Origin: Pyramidobacter porci
GTDB taxonomy: Bacteria; Synergistota; Synergistia; Synergistales; Dethiosulfovibrionaceae
Reading direction: 5' to 3'
DNA length: 64,000 nucleotides
Assembly (NCBI RefSeq): GCF_009695745.1
Contig: NZ_VUNH01000005.1
Span: forward strand, 62,001 to 126,000
Part shown: piece by piece, positions 1 through 8,318 of the stretch
How positions within the stretch are numbered: position 1 is the stretch's first letter
Layout of the letters: the number at the start of each line of letters is the position of its first letter
Program-made: the position numbers and the translations under genes
The notes under the pieces: model-generated
The model's input: only the letters and a program-made list of their open reading frames with translations
The model's database searches: none
Told to the model about the DNA's origin: nothing

Positions 1-1545
1 GGCACCCTGATGGACATCCGTCCCGACTACGCCAACGTCGAACGGGAAGGCCGACTCGAGCGCGTCGATCCCGACGAGGTCGCCCCCGGCACGGTCATCG
101 TCGTGCAGCCCGGCGAGAAGGTGCCCATCGACGGCGTCGTCGCCGCGGGAAGCTCGACGCTCGACACCGCCGCCCTCACCGGCGAGAGCGCGCCGCGCGA
201 AATCGAACCCGGCGACGAGATCCTTTCCGGCTGCATCAACATGACCGCCCCCCTGAAAGTGAAAACCACGCGCGAGTTCGGCCAATCCACCGCCTCGAAG
301 ATCCTCGACCTGGTCGAGAACGCCAGCTCGCGCAAATCCAAATCCGAAGAGTTCATCAGCAAGTTCGCGCGCGTCTACACGCCCGCCGTCTGCGGCGGCG
401 CGCTGGCGCTGGCCGTGCTGCCGCCGCTGGCGCGGATTTTCGCGATGGGGCTCTCCCCCGACTGGGGCGAGTGGCTCTACCGCGCCCTCACATTCCTCGT
501 CATCAGCTGCCCCTGTGCGCTGGTGGTCAGCATCCCGCTGAGCTTCTTCGCCGGGCTGGGAGGCGCCAGCCGCGAAGGCGTGCTCGTCAAAGGCTCCAAT
601 TATCTCGAAACGCTGGCGAACACGAAGTGCGTCGTCTTCGACAAGACCGGCACGCTCACGCAAGGCGTCTTCGGAGTCAGCGACGTGCACCACTGCCCCA
701 TCGAGCGCAAACGTCTGCTCGAGTTCGCCGCGCTGGCCGAGAGCGCTTCGCCGCATCCGATCAGCAAATCGCTGCGCCTCGCCTATGGCAAACCGATCGA
801 CCGCGCCCGCGTCGCCGACGTCCGGGAGATCGGCGGCGAAGGAGTCACCGCCGTCGTGGACGGACTGCCCGTCGCCGCCGGCAACGTCAAGCTCATGGAG
901 CGCCTCGGCATCCCCTGCATCCGCTGCCGCAGCGCCGGCTCGATCGTGCACATGGCCGTCAGCGGCGAGTACGCCGGTCACATCGTCATCTCCGACATGA
1001 TCAAGCCCAACGCCAAGGAAGCCGTGAGGCGGCTCAAGGCTGTCGGCGTGAAAAAGACCGTCATGCTCACGGGAGACCGCCGCCTCGCCGCCGAACAGAC
1101 CGCGCGGGAGCTTGGCGTCGACGAGTTCCACGCCGAGCTGCTGCCGGCCGATAAAGTCGCCAAGGTCGAGGAGCTCCTGGCATGCCAGCCCATCGGCGCA
1201 AAGCTGGCCTTCGTCGGCGACGGACTCAACGACGCACCCGTGCTCTCGCGCGCCGACATCGGCATCGCCATGGGCGCGATGGGCAGCGACGCCGCCATCG
1301 AGGCCGCCGACGTCGTGCTGATGGACGACGATCCCCTCAAGATCGCCAAAGCGATCCAAATCGCGCGCAAATGTTTGGGCATCGTCCGCCAGAACATCTG
1401 GTTCGCCATCGGCGTCAAGCTCGCCTGTCTGGCTCTGGGCGCGCTGGGGTTCGCCAACATGTGGCTGGCCGTCTTCGCCGACGTCGGCGTGATGGTGCTG
1501 GCCGTGCTCAACGCCATCCGCGCGCTGTTCGTCAAAAGCCTGTGA
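1..1545 (+). CDS. Heavy-metal P1B-type ATPase (Zn/Cd/Pb exporter), 5' truncated by window edge
   Basis: Membrane pump that exports divalent metal at the cost of ATP. The reading frame is open to base 1, so the ATG at 10 is internal and the N-terminal metal-binding domain and first membrane helices are missing. Visible in order: actuator loop with TGES, the CPC metal-binding helix (SCPCALVV), the phosphorylation motif DKTGTLT, an ATP-binding-domain HP dipeptide (SPHPIS), the hinge GDGLNDAP, and two final helices. The Lys in the penultimate helix (GVKLACL) and the Asp in the last helix (FADVGVMVL) are marks of the P1B-2 (ZntA/CadA) group, which supports Zn/Cd/Pb rather than Cu. A hairpin terminator lies 160 bases downstream. 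The metal is inferred from these residues only. Confidence 0.93.
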   Translation, partial: GTLMDIRPDYANVEREGRLERVDPDEVAPGTVIVVQPGEKVPIDGVVAAGSSTLDTAALTGESAPREIEPGDEILSGCINMTAPLKVKTTREFGQSTASKILDLVENASSRKSKSEEFISKFARVYTPAVCGGALALAVLPPLARIFAMGLSPDWGEWLYRALTFLVISCPCALVVSIPLSFFAGLGGASREGVLVKGSNYLETLANTKCVVFDKTGTLTQGVFGVSDVHHCPIERKRLLEFAALAESASPHPISKSLRLAYGKPIDRARVADVREIGGEGVTAVVDGLPVAAGNVKLMERLGIPCIRCRSAGSIVHMAVSGEYAGHIVISDMIKPNAKEAVRRLKAVGVKKTVMLTGDRRLAAEQTARELGVDEFHAELLPADKVAKVEELLACQPIGAKLAFVGDGLNDAPVLSRADIGIAMGAMGSDAAIEAADVVLMDDDPLKIAKAIQIARKCLGIVRQNIWFAIGVKLACLALGALGFANMWLAVFADVGVMVLAVLNAIRALFVKSL

Positions 1546-1703
1546 AGGCGAAACAAAAACGGGCGCGCCTTATAAGGACCTGTTTCACGGCGGAGGTACC
1601 AAGACACGGAGAAAAACCAAATTCCTTTCGGAAAGACCTGCCGCGATCCCAACATTTCGCGCCGCGCTTCAGGCCGCGGCGCGAAAACGGTCGGACGGCG
1701 TGA

Positions 1704-1741
1704 AGCGCCCGACAGCCGCCGGGCTGTCGGGCGCTTTTTTG
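1704..1741 (+). terminator. Rho-independent terminator
   Basis: A perfect 14-bp stem (1704-1717 with 1722-1735), loop GCCG, followed by a T run to 1741. It ends transcription of the metal ATPase. Confidence 0.9.
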
Positions 1742-1922
1742 TTCATAGCGAATTTTCGACGCGGAGCCCTCATGTCGGCACGGGGCGATTTCCGCCGTCG
1801 GAAGTCGGCAAATCTCATGAAGAATTCTTCGCCTGCGCGTGGAGCCGCTTCGGGAAAATCTTCCGAAGCGCGCTCAAAAATTCGCGGGCGTCGGGGAAAT
1901 CGTGACACGCTCTTTACTCACC

Positions 1923-1950
1923 TTGACACAAATCGGCGTTATGATATTAT
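1923..1950 (+). promoter_or_regulatory. Promoter of the nik operon
   Basis: TTGACA at 1923-1928, 16-base spacer, TATTAT at 1945-1950. The start of transcription would fall near 1957, about 105 bases before the first gene. Confidence 0.7.
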
Positions 1951-1964
1951 TTTGTCGTAGCACG

Positions 1965-1980
1965 ATGACGGAAACGTCAT
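1965..1980. promoter_or_regulatory. Short dyad, possible metal-repressor operator
   Basis: ATGACG-GAAA-CGTCAT, a perfect 6-bp inverted repeat just after the predicted transcription start. The half-sites resemble those of the E. coli NikR box, but the spacing is much shorter, so NikR binding is only a suggestion. Confidence 0.35.
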
Positions 1981-2062
1981 TTTCGGGTGGCGATTTCTCG
2001 CTTTCGGGTCACGGAACCGCCGCAATTCGACAAAATCTTTTTGGTTAAGGAGGAAACATTTC

Positions 2063-2854
2063 ATGTCTCAGCGCAAAACGTTCTCCCTGTTCTCGGCGGC
2101 GCTTCTCGTCTCGGCCCTTTCCGGCGCGGCCATGGCCCACGAACTGACGCTGCGCGCCAACGGCGAGGTCACGGAAGGCGCGCCTCTGGCGGTGTCGGTG
2201 CATTCGGGACACAAGTTCATCGTCCCCGAAGAAGTGGAAAGTCTCGAACGCGTCAAGGCCGGTCCCTTCGTGGACGGCAAGCTGATGCCCCAGCCCCTGA
2301 CCGGCAACGAGAAAGGACTGTGCATCGACTTCACGGTGCCGGAAGTCAAGGCCGGCGAGTCTTTGATCGTGGTCGCCGAAAAGGACGGCGGCGTCTGGAG
2401 CGTCACCAACGAGGGCGGCAAATCGGGGGCGCGCAAGGATCTCGAGGCTCAGGGGCTGAAGGTCAAGTCGGCGGTCAAGCACGACAAATACGCCAAGCTG
2501 ATCCTCAACGCCTCCAAGGACGACAAGAACTTCGCCACCGCCGTCGGCCATCCGCTGGAAGTCATTCCCGTGACCAATCCGGCCGACGCCAAGGTGGGCG
2601 AGTTCTTCGAGGTGAAGGTCGTGCTCGAAGGTCAGCCTTATACGGGCCCCGTCTGGGCGACTTACGACGGCTTCGTCACCGAGTATGAGAACACCTATGC
2701 CTACTACACCGAAGCGGAGAGCGGCACGGCGTTCATCAAGATCACCGCGCCCGGCCTCTGGGGCGTCCGCGCCCGTCAGGACGGCCTGCCCGGCGTCGAA
2801 GGGACCTACGACAGCCGCACGGTGCGTTCCTTCCTGCTCTTCGAAGTCAAATAA
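2063..2854 (+). CDS. nikK: DUF4198 exported metal-binding protein, NikK-like
   Basis: 263 residues with a signal peptide (cleavage likely at AMA-HELTL), so the mature protein begins with His and acts outside the inner membrane. The body matches the DUF4198 layout: two beta-sandwich-like halves, the first ending near residue 165, the second starting at EVIPVTNP and ending with VRSFLLFEVK. Such proteins accompany nickel ECF transporters (NikK in NikKLMQO) and are thought to capture or deliver the metal. It is the first gene of a five-gene operon and has an excellent AAGGAGG site 8 bases before ATG 2063. Nickel rather than cobalt is inferred from the NikK/NikL partners; no cobalamin gene lies nearby. 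Confidence 0.8.
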   Translation: MSQRKTFSLFSAALLVSALSGAAMAHELTLRANGEVTEGAPLAVSVHSGHKFIVPEEVESLERVKAGPFVDGKLMPQPLTGNEKGLCIDFTVPEVKAGESLIVVAEKDGGVWSVTNEGGKSGARKDLEAQGLKVKSAVKHDKYAKLILNASKDDKNFATAVGHPLEVIPVTNPADAKVGEFFEVKVVLEGQPYTGPVWATYDGFVTEYENTYAYYTEAESGTAFIKITAPGLWGVRARQDGLPGVEGTYDSRTVRSFLLFEVK

Positions 2855-2859
2855 CGATC

Positions 2860-3366
2860 ATGACGGCGCTTTCAATGTTTAAAAGAGCGGTCGCGACACT
2901 GCTGATGGGACTCGTGCTGACGGGTCCCATTGGTTGTTTGCGCGCTTCCGCCCATGGCGTGGGATACCGCCAGTCAGATCTGCCTTCGGTGCCGCTGGAA
3001 TTCTTCTACTCCACCGGCGAAACGATGAGTTATCTTGATACCAAAGTCTTCTCGCCCGCCGACGAAAAGTTCGCCAACCAGTCGGGACGCACCGACGCCG
3101 CCGGACGCTTCGCGTTCGTTCCCGACGTGCCCGGCACATGGCGCGTGATCGTCAAGGACGACGAAGGGCATCAGTGCGCGGCGGAAATCGACGTAACGCA
3201 GGAATTCCTTGACGGCGGCTCCGAAAAGTCCTCCGCTCTCGCCGTCAAAGAACAGAGCGCAGTGCCTCAGGGCGTGGATCTGGCGATCCGCTGCGTCCTC
3301 GGCGTCAGCCTACTCTTCAACGTCGCCGCGTTCGTCCTGCTGGCGCGCCGCGGAAAGGCGGCCTGA
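2860..3366 (+). CDS. nikL: NikL-like exported/membrane-anchored accessory protein
   Basis: 168 residues: signal peptide (to about residue 32, ending ASA-HGVGY), a carboxypeptidase-regulatory-like beta domain (residues 33-115, with TDAAGRFAFVPDVPGTWRV) and a single C-terminal membrane helix (about 140-162) ending in RRGKAA. This matches NikL of NikKLMQO systems, which replaces the NikN subunit. As in nikK, a His follows the predicted cleavage site. The ATG at 2860 is 5 bases after the nikK stop and has no strong Shine-Dalgarno, so translational coupling is likely; the ATG at 2875 is an alternative that still leaves a usable signal peptide. Confidence 0.72.
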   Translation: MTALSMFKRAVATLLMGLVLTGPIGCLRASAHGVGYRQSDLPSVPLEFFYSTGETMSYLDTKVFSPADEKFANQSGRTDAAGRFAFVPDVPGTWRVIVKDDEGHQCAAEIDVTQEFLDGGSEKSSALAVKEQSAVPQGVDLAIRCVLGVSLLFNVAAFVLLARRGKAA

Positions 3367-3368
3367 GC

Positions 3369-3977
3369 ATGCATATCAGCGAAGGCGTGCTTTCCACGGG
3401 CGCGCTGGCGGCCGGCTGGGCCATCACCGCGGCCGGCACGGCCGTGGGCCTGAAAAAGCTCAAGCCCGAGCGCATCGTGCGCGTGGCGCTGCTGTCGTCG
3501 GCGTTCTTCCTCGCGTCGCTGGTCAACGTCAAAATCGGCCCCAGCTCGACGCACCTTTCGCTCATCGCACCGATGGGGCTGGTGCTGGGCTGGTCAACCT
3601 TTCCCGCAGTGCTGGTGGCGCTGCTCTTGCAGGCGCTGCTGTTCCACTTCGGCGGGCTGGCGGTGCTCGGCCCCAACACGGTGGACGTGGCGCTGCCGGC
3701 GCTGTCGGTTTATCTGATTTTCGCACGGCCGATCCGCCGTCAGAGCGGCGCGGCCGCCGCGGTCTGGGCGTTCGCCGCCGGCACGCTGGCCGTGCTGCTG
3801 TGCGCCGTCGGCGTGGGACTGTTCCTCGGCGCCACGGATGAAAATTTTCTCGGCGTGGCGAAGGTAGTCTTTCTCGCTCACGTGCCGGTCGCGTTCGTCG
3901 AAGGCGCGATCACGGCGTTCATGGTGGCGTGGCTGAAAAAAGTTTCGCCGGAGTTCCTGTCGGGCGTCGACCGCTGA
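3369..3977 (+). CDS. nikM: Nickel/cobalt ECF transporter substrate-binding membrane subunit (CbiM/NikM)
   Basis: 202 residues with about six membrane helices. It starts MHISEGVL, the invariant N terminus in which His2 and the freed amino group take part in metal binding; a second conserved stretch is GPSSTHLSL (about residues 58-66). This S component picks up Ni2+ or Co2+ and works with the T subunit (next gene) and the ATPase. Length is that of short CbiM/NikM forms that lack a fused CbiN domain, in keeping with a separate NikL just upstream (2 bases away). The ATG at 3369 is fixed by the N-terminal motif. Confidence 0.9.
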   Translation: MHISEGVLSTGALAAGWAITAAGTAVGLKKLKPERIVRVALLSSAFFLASLVNVKIGPSSTHLSLIAPMGLVLGWSTFPAVLVALLLQALLFHFGGLAVLGPNTVDVALPALSVYLIFARPIRRQSGAAAAVWAFAAGTLAVLLCAVGVGLFLGATDENFLGVAKVVFLAHVPVAFVEGAITAFMVAWLKKVSPEFLSGVDR

Positions 3978-3993
3978 CGAAAGGACGGCGGCT

Positions 3994-4770
3994 ATGCGTC
4001 TCGATACGGGTGACCTGTTCGCGGAAAACGCGCGCGCTCCGCTTGATGTTTTCGACCCGCGCGCGCGGATCGTCTGCGCCGCTGCTTACGCAGTGACGCT
4101 GTCGGCGCTGGACCGGCCGGCGGCGCTGGCGTTCGCGGCGCTGCTGCCGGGCGCGCTGTTTTTCTGCGGCCCGCTTCGCCCCTTGCTGCGCTCGCTGCGC
4201 CAGCTCAATCTGGTCAGTCTGGTGATGACGTTTCTGCTGGCGCTGACCTGGCCGGGAGAAACGCTATGGGGGCCGTTCACGCGCGAAGGGATCCGTCAGG
4301 GGCTTCTGATCGCCGTCAGGCTGAATCTGATCTCGGTCGTGCTGCTGCGGCTGATCGCGGCCATGGGGCCGGCGCGCAGCGAAACGGCGCTCGCCCGCCT
4401 GGGCTGCCCGGAAAAGCTGCGCGTTCTGCTGCTGCTCACGCTGCGCGGCATTTATCTGCTTGCGGAGCGGATGGCCGCGGCCCTGCAGGCTGTCAATCTG
4501 CGCAGCGGCGCGCGCGGCGCGGGACGCTCGCCGCATTTGAAAGGGATGCTGCGCTGGCGCGTTTTCGCCTTCATGGCGGCATCGGCGCTGCTGCAGAGTT
4601 CCGACCGCTCCGAACGCATGATGCTGGCGCTGAACTGCCGCGGCGGGCTGGCGGGATTCGCCGCGGCGCAGCCGCTCCGCTGGCGAATCCGAGACACGGC
4701 GCTGGCCGTTTTCTGCGCGGTCGTGCTCGCAGCGGCGCAGGCGCTCGATTTTTCGGGAGGCTTTCAATGA
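3994..4770 (+). CDS. nikQ: Energy-coupling factor transmembrane subunit (CbiQ/NikQ)
   Basis: 258 residues, the T component that joins the metal-binding subunit to the ATPase. It starts DVFDPRARIVCAAAYAV, the usual N terminus of CbiQ, has several membrane helices, and shows the coupling-helix signatures ALARLGCPEKL and ALNCRGGLAGF (the A-R-G type motifs that touch the ATPase). It starts 16 bases after nikM and its TGA overlaps the start of the ATPase gene (ATGA at 4767), so the last two subunits are made together. Confidence 0.9.
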   Translation: MRLDTGDLFAENARAPLDVFDPRARIVCAAAYAVTLSALDRPAALAFAALLPGALFFCGPLRPLLRSLRQLNLVSLVMTFLLALTWPGETLWGPFTREGIRQGLLIAVRLNLISVVLLRLIAAMGPARSETALARLGCPEKLRVLLLLTLRGIYLLAERMAAALQAVNLRSGARGAGRSPHLKGMLRWRVFAFMAASALLQSSDRSERMMLALNCRGGLAGFAAAQPLRWRIRDTALAVFCAVVLAAAQALDFSGGFQ

Positions 4771-5513
4771 ATCCGGCCTCATCGGAAAAATCCGCCCGCC
4801 CGCTGGAAGTGCGCGCGCTTCATTACAGCTATCCCGACGGACACAAGGCGCTGAACGGCGTGTCGTTCAGCCTGCGCGAAAACGAGAAACTCGCGCTCGT
4901 CGGCCCCAACGGCTCCGGCAAGTCGACGCTGCTGCTTCATCTGGCCGGGGGCATCGCCGCCCGCCAGGGCGAGATCCGACTGTACGGACGGCCCGCCGGT
5001 ACGGAAGACTTGCGCCGGGCCGTCGGCCTGATCTTTCAGGAGCCGGACGACCAGCTCTTCATGCCGCAGGTCGCCGACGACGTGGCCTTCGGTCTCGTCG
5101 CCCGCGGCGTGCCCGCCGCCGAGGCGCGGCTGAAAGCGCTCGCCATGCTTGAACGACTGGACGCGGCGCACCTGGCCGAACGCCCGCCGCACCGCCTTTC
5201 CGGCGGCGAAAAGCGTCTGGCCGCTTTGGCCGGCATTCTGGTCATGGAGCCGCAGGTGATCGTTCTCGACGAACCGACGTCGGCGCTCGACCCGCGCGCG
5301 CGGCGGCGCGTCATCGAGACGCTGCGCGCGCTGCGCCGGCCGCTGATCCTCACCACGCACGACCTCGACATGGCGCTCGACGTGTGCAGCCGCGCCGTGC
5401 TGCTCCATGACGGGGCCGTCGCCGCGGAAGGATCCCTGCCCGGTCTGTTCCGCGACAAAGAACTGCTGGAACGCAACGGCCTCGAACTGCCGCTGCGGTA
5501 TTCCGCCACGTGA
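4767..5513 (+). CDS. nikO: Energy-coupling factor ATPase (CbiO/NikO)
   Basis: 248-residue ABC ATPase that powers the nickel/cobalt importer. Motifs: Walker A GPNGSGKST (about residue 50), Q-loop FQEPDDQLF typical of ECF ATPases, signature LSGGEKR, Walker B VIVLDEPTSALD and the switch His in TTHD. A longer open frame begins upstream, but the ATG at 4767, which overlaps the nikQ stop and follows GGGAGG, gives the normal family length. It is the last gene of the operon; a strong terminator and a parS-like palindrome follow. Confidence 0.93.
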   Translation: MNPASSEKSARPLEVRALHYSYPDGHKALNGVSFSLRENEKLALVGPNGSGKSTLLLHLAGGIAARQGEIRLYGRPAGTEDLRRAVGLIFQEPDDQLFMPQVADDVAFGLVARGVPAAEARLKALAMLERLDAAHLAERPPHRLSGGEKRLAALAGILVMEPQVIVLDEPTSALDPRARRRVIETLRALRRPLILTTHDLDMALDVCSRAVLLHDGAVAAEGSLPGLFRDKELLERNGLELPLRYSAT

Positions 5514-5525
5514 TCTGACGTTCCG

Positions 5526-5577
5526 AAAGACATCGGGGTGTCCGCACGATGACCGTGCGAACACCCCGATGTCTTTT
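5526..5577. terminator. Bidirectional rho-independent terminator
   Basis: Long hairpin with arms 5526-5546 and about 5552-5572, T run on the plus strand and an A-rich edge for the minus strand. It separates the convergent nik operon and the amino-acid binding protein gene. Confidence 0.88.
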
Positions 5578-5582
5578 TGTCC

Positions 5583-5610
5583 GCGGAATGTTCCACGTGG
5601 AACATTCCGC
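5583..5610. promoter_or_regulatory. parS-like ParB binding site (copy 1)
   Basis: The 16-mer TGTTCCACGTGGAACA (5589-5604) sits at the centre of a perfect 28-bp palindrome (5583-5610). It matches the bacterial parS pattern TGTTNCACGTGAAACA with one symmetric change and the form used in pseudomonads. It lies between two convergent genes. Two more identical copies occur in the window. Confidence 0.82.
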
Positions 5611-5614
5611 TCGT

Positions 5615-6364
5615 TCACTCGTTGAACCACTTGTCGCGCAGGGCTTGAAGTTCGCCGTTTTTGTCCATCTCCTCGATGATCCGGCTCACGGCGGCCGTCA
5701 GTTCCACGTTTTCCTTGGAGATGGCGATCGCCTTGTCGGCGCCGGTGATCTGCTTGTTGAAGGCGATCGCGATTTTGCCGTCGAAATCCTTGGCCTTGAC
5801 GTAGGCCTTGGCGGCGGGAATGTCCATGAAAGTCGCGTCGACGCGCCCGAGCGCCACTTCGCGCACGCACTCGTCGAACTTCTGGTATGTCTTGACTTCG
5901 ACATTGCCAAGGGCGCGCGCAAAGGTCTCCTGCACGGTGCCGATCTGTACGGCGACGGTTTTGCCGGTCAGATCGTCGGTGCTCTTGGGCTGATAGTCGA
6001 CGCGAGTGATGAAAGCGCTGTAGGAAATCTCGTAAGGCGACGAAAAGCTGACGCGCTTGGCGCGCTCCGGCGTCGCCGAAAGGCCGGCCGAGACCAGGTC
6101 GATCTTGTTGGCCATCAGCGACGGAAGCAGCGAATCGAAGATCATATCGAGCCACTGCAATTTTTTGCCCAGTTTTTTGGCGATGGCCTCGGTCATGTCG
6201 ATATCAAACCCGACCAAGTCGCCGGACTGCCCGTGAAACTCATACGGCGGATAGGCGCCGGACGTGCCGACAATCAGCGTCTCCTTGTCCATTGCCGAAA
6301 CGGCGAAAGCCGCCGTGGCGGCCAGGACGGACAAAACGGCCGCTACAGAAATACGTTTCCACAT
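5615..6364 (-). CDS. Amino-acid ABC transporter substrate-binding protein (probably arginine or other basic amino acid)
   Basis: 249 residues; signal peptide to about residue 22 (AAFAVSA), then a family-3 periplasmic binding fold: TLIVGTSGAYPPYEF at the start of lobe 1, GFDIDMTEAIAKKLG, and the hinge LTGKTVAVQIGT. It ends LQALRDKWFNE, as usual. It captures an amino acid for an ABC importer, but no permease or ATPase gene is next to it. The promoter (TTGACA-17-TATTAT) carries an ArgR-box-like sequence just upstream, and argG is the divergent neighbour, so arginine or a related amino acid is the likely ligand (inference). Start ATG 6364 follows AGGAGG. Confidence 0.88.
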   Translation of the reverse strand: MWKRISVAAVLSVLAATAAFAVSAMDKETLIVGTSGAYPPYEFHGQSGDLVGFDIDMTEAIAKKLGKKLQWLDMIFDSLLPSLMANKIDLVSAGLSATPERAKRVSFSSPYEISYSAFITRVDYQPKSTDDLTGKTVAVQIGTVQETFARALGNVEVKTYQKFDECVREVALGRVDATFMDIPAAKAYVKAKDFDGKIAIAFNKQITGADKAIAISKENVELTAAVSRIIEEMDKNGELQALRDKWFNE

Positions 6365-6425
6365 GCTGTTACCTCCTAAAAGTCAGTTTATTTTTATAGA
6401 CGACTATAAACTAGCCTTGAAACGG

Positions 6426-6454
6426 ATAATAATCCATCAAAGTTTATTTGTCAA
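6426..6454 (-). promoter_or_regulatory. Promoter of the amino-acid binding protein gene
   Basis: On the minus strand: TTGACA (6454-6449), 17-base spacer, TATTAT (6431-6426). Confidence 0.75.
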
Positions 6455-6459
6455 TAGAT

Positions 6460-6477
6460 AATGAATAATTATTCGTT
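6460..6477. promoter_or_regulatory. ArgR-box-like operator
   Basis: AATGAATAATTATTCGTT fits the ARG box WNTGAATWWWWATTCANW with a single mismatch. It lies 5 bases upstream of the -35 box of the binding protein gene and about 175 bases upstream of the argG -35 box. Confidence 0.6.
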
Positions 6478-6618
6478 AACACGTCGAATCTCGGAAACTC
6501 CAGAGCAAAACCTTGAAAATTGCGACATGAAACGGGGTGTTCGCTCGCTGAAAAGCCGCTATTCTTTTGATATCCCGCTGCTACTGCGCATGAAACGCCG
6601 GCTGATAATAAATGCAAG

Positions 6619-6642
6619 TTCATTTATTTTATAATAAATGAA
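6619..6642. promoter_or_regulatory. Perfect 10-bp dyad upstream of argG promoter
   Basis: TTCATTTATT (6619-6628) and AATAAATGAA (6633-6642) with a 4-base centre, ending 8 bases before the argG -35 box. It is a candidate operator, possibly a second diverged ArgR site. Confidence 0.4.
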
Positions 6643-6650
6643 ATTCGATA

Positions 6651-6678
6651 TTGACCAAAAAATAAATTATGGTATAGT
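6651..6678 (+). promoter_or_regulatory. argG promoter
   Basis: TTGACC at 6651-6656, 16-base spacer, TATAGT at 6673-6678. Confidence 0.72.
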
Positions 6679-6903
6679 AACACACAACAATATCAACTCA
6701 TGCTTTGAAACGTGCGGGATGCACGCAGCGCCCCATGTTCGGCAAAGAAAGGAGGCAGAACGGAATGACGCGTCTGCCGCGATGCGGGAGACCATCGCCC
6801 CGGGGCGATCCGAATGAACGGGGAGAAATCGGCGACTGTTTTCTGTCCAGGACGGCATGTTTGCGCGCCGCCCCAAAAACACACGGATACGGAGGAACAA
6901 TCC

Positions 6904-8124
6904 ATGAAGAAGGAAAACATCAAAAAAATCGTACTGGCGTACTCGGGCGGCCTCGACACTTCGATCATCATTCCCTGGCTGAAGGAGAACTACAATAATC
7001 CCGAGATCATCGCCGTTTCGGGCGACGTCGGGCAGGGCGACGAACTGGAAGGGTTGGAGGAAAAGGCCATCAAAACCGGCGCCGCCAAGTTGATCGTGGC
7101 CGACCTCGTCGACGAAATGGTGGACGGGATCATCATCCCGGCGCTGAAGATGGGGGCAAAATACGAAAAGTACCTGCTCGGCACCGCCTTCGCGCGCCCC
7201 GTGATCGGCAAGAAGCTCGCCGAAATCGCGCTGGCGGAGGGCGCCGACGCGATCTGCCACGGCGCGACGGGCAAAGGCAACGACCAGGTCCGCTTCGAGC
7301 TCGCCATCAAACGCTTCGCGCCGGACATGCCGATCATCGCGCCGTGGCGCGAATGGAACATAAAATCCCGCGACGAGGAGATCGACTACGCCGAGGCGCA
7401 TCACGTGCCGCTGCGAATCTCGCGCGAGACGAACTACTCGAAGGACAAGAACCTGTGGCATCTGAGCCACGAGGGGCTCGATCTCGAAGATCCCGCCAAC
7501 GAGCCGCAATACGACAAACCGGGTTTTCTCGAGATGAGCGTCTCGCCGATGCGGGCCCCGGACGCGCCGGAGTACGTCAGCGTCGACTTCGAGGCCGGCG
7601 CGCCGACGGCTTTCAACGGCAAAAAGATGAAGGCCTCGGACATCATCAGGAAGCTGAACGAGGCCGGAGGCAAGAACGGCATCGGCATTACCGACATCGT
7701 CGAGAACCGCCTGGTCGGCATGAAGGACCGCGGCATTTACGAGACGCCGGGGGGGAGCATTCTTTACTTTGCGCACGAGCAGCTGGAAATGATCACGGTG
7801 GACAAGGACACGCTGCACGTCAAGCAGAAGCTGGCCGTCGATTTCGCCGACCTCATTTACAACGGCAAGTGGTACACGCCGCTGCAGGAGGCGCTGACGG
7901 CGTTCGCCGACGAAGCGAACAAATACGTGACCGGCACGGTCAAACTCAAGCTGTACAAGGGCAACATCATCCCGGCCGGAACGACCTCGCCGTATTCGCT
8001 GTATTCCGAAAAACTGGTCACCTTCGGCGAAAGCGATTACGATCAGGCGCAGGCGGCCGGCTTCATCAACCTCTGGGGACTGCCCGTGAAGGTGCAGGCG
8101 CTGCGCGAGCTGGGCCGTCTGTAA
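6904..8124 (+). CDS. argG: Argininosuccinate synthase
   Basis: 406 residues, normal length. Joins citrulline and aspartate with ATP to make argininosuccinate in arginine biosynthesis (cytosol). The N-terminal ATP-pyrophosphatase loop AYSGGLDTS is at about residue 12, followed by GDVGQGDEL, the citrulline/aspartate region [13 protein letters not shown] and [17 protein letters not shown]. The frame stays open further upstream, but ATG 6904 has GGAGG at 6891-6895 and gives the usual N terminus. argH is not adjacent; an ArgH-like protein at 35104-36600 belongs to a different, AT-rich island. Regulation by ArgR is suggested by the ARG-box-like site upstream. Confidence 0.97.
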   Translation: MKKENIKKIVLAYSGGLDTSIIIPWLKENYNNPEIIAVSGDVGQGDELEGLEEKAIKTGAAKLIVADLVDEMVDGIIIPALKMGAKYEKYLLGTAFARPVIGKKLAEIALAEGADAICHGATGKGNDQVRFELAIKRFAPDMPIIAPWREWNIKSRDEEIDYAEAHHVPLRISRETNYSKDKNLWHLSHEGLDLEDPANEPQYDKPGFLEMSVSPMRAPDAPEYVSVDFEAGAPTAFNGKKMKASDIIRKLNEAGGKNGIGITDIVENRLVGMKDRGIYETPGGSILYFAHEQLEMITVDKDTLHVKQKLAVDFADLIYNGKWYTPLQEALTAFADEANKYVTGTVKLKLYKGNIIPAGTTSPYSLYSEKLVTFGESDYDQAQAAGFINLWGLPVKVQALRELGRL

Positions 8125-8318
8125 GCGCTCCGGCGCCATTGTCCTCGGGCGCGGGGGCACGATCGGAGGAAACGCGGATCGGGCAGAAAAATTTTTCGGC
8201 GTCATGTGCCGCGGGCATAGCGAACGATTGAACAAAAGCATTCGACTTCTTCGAGTTGAAGCGTATGATCGACTCACGGGGCGGCAAGGCTCGAATTCAG
8301 TCAGCACAGGAGGCTCCA

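Larger units (their letters stand above)
1546..2062. other. Intergenic region between metal ATPase and nickel importer
   Basis: No gene supported. It holds the ATPase terminator (1704-1741), then about 180 bases with no clear signal, then the promoter (1923-1950), a short dyad (1965-1980) and the AAGGAGG ribosome binding site of the nik operon just before 2063. Confidence 0.6.
6365..6903. other. Divergent regulatory region between binding protein and argG
   Basis: AT-rich for this genome. It contains the minus-strand promoter (6426-6454), an ArgR-box-like site (6460-6477), a 24-base dyad (6619-6642), the argG promoter (6651-6678) and a 225-base leader before argG. The leader holds a short Arg-rich reading frame starting at 6765 with a good AAAGGAGG site. 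Confidence 0.6.

Noticed and set aside
4266-4766. Long N-terminal extension of the nikO frame
   Set aside because: The extra sequence is Arg/Ala-rich shadow translation of nikQ in another frame; the ATG at 4767 gives the family length and overlaps the nikQ stop.
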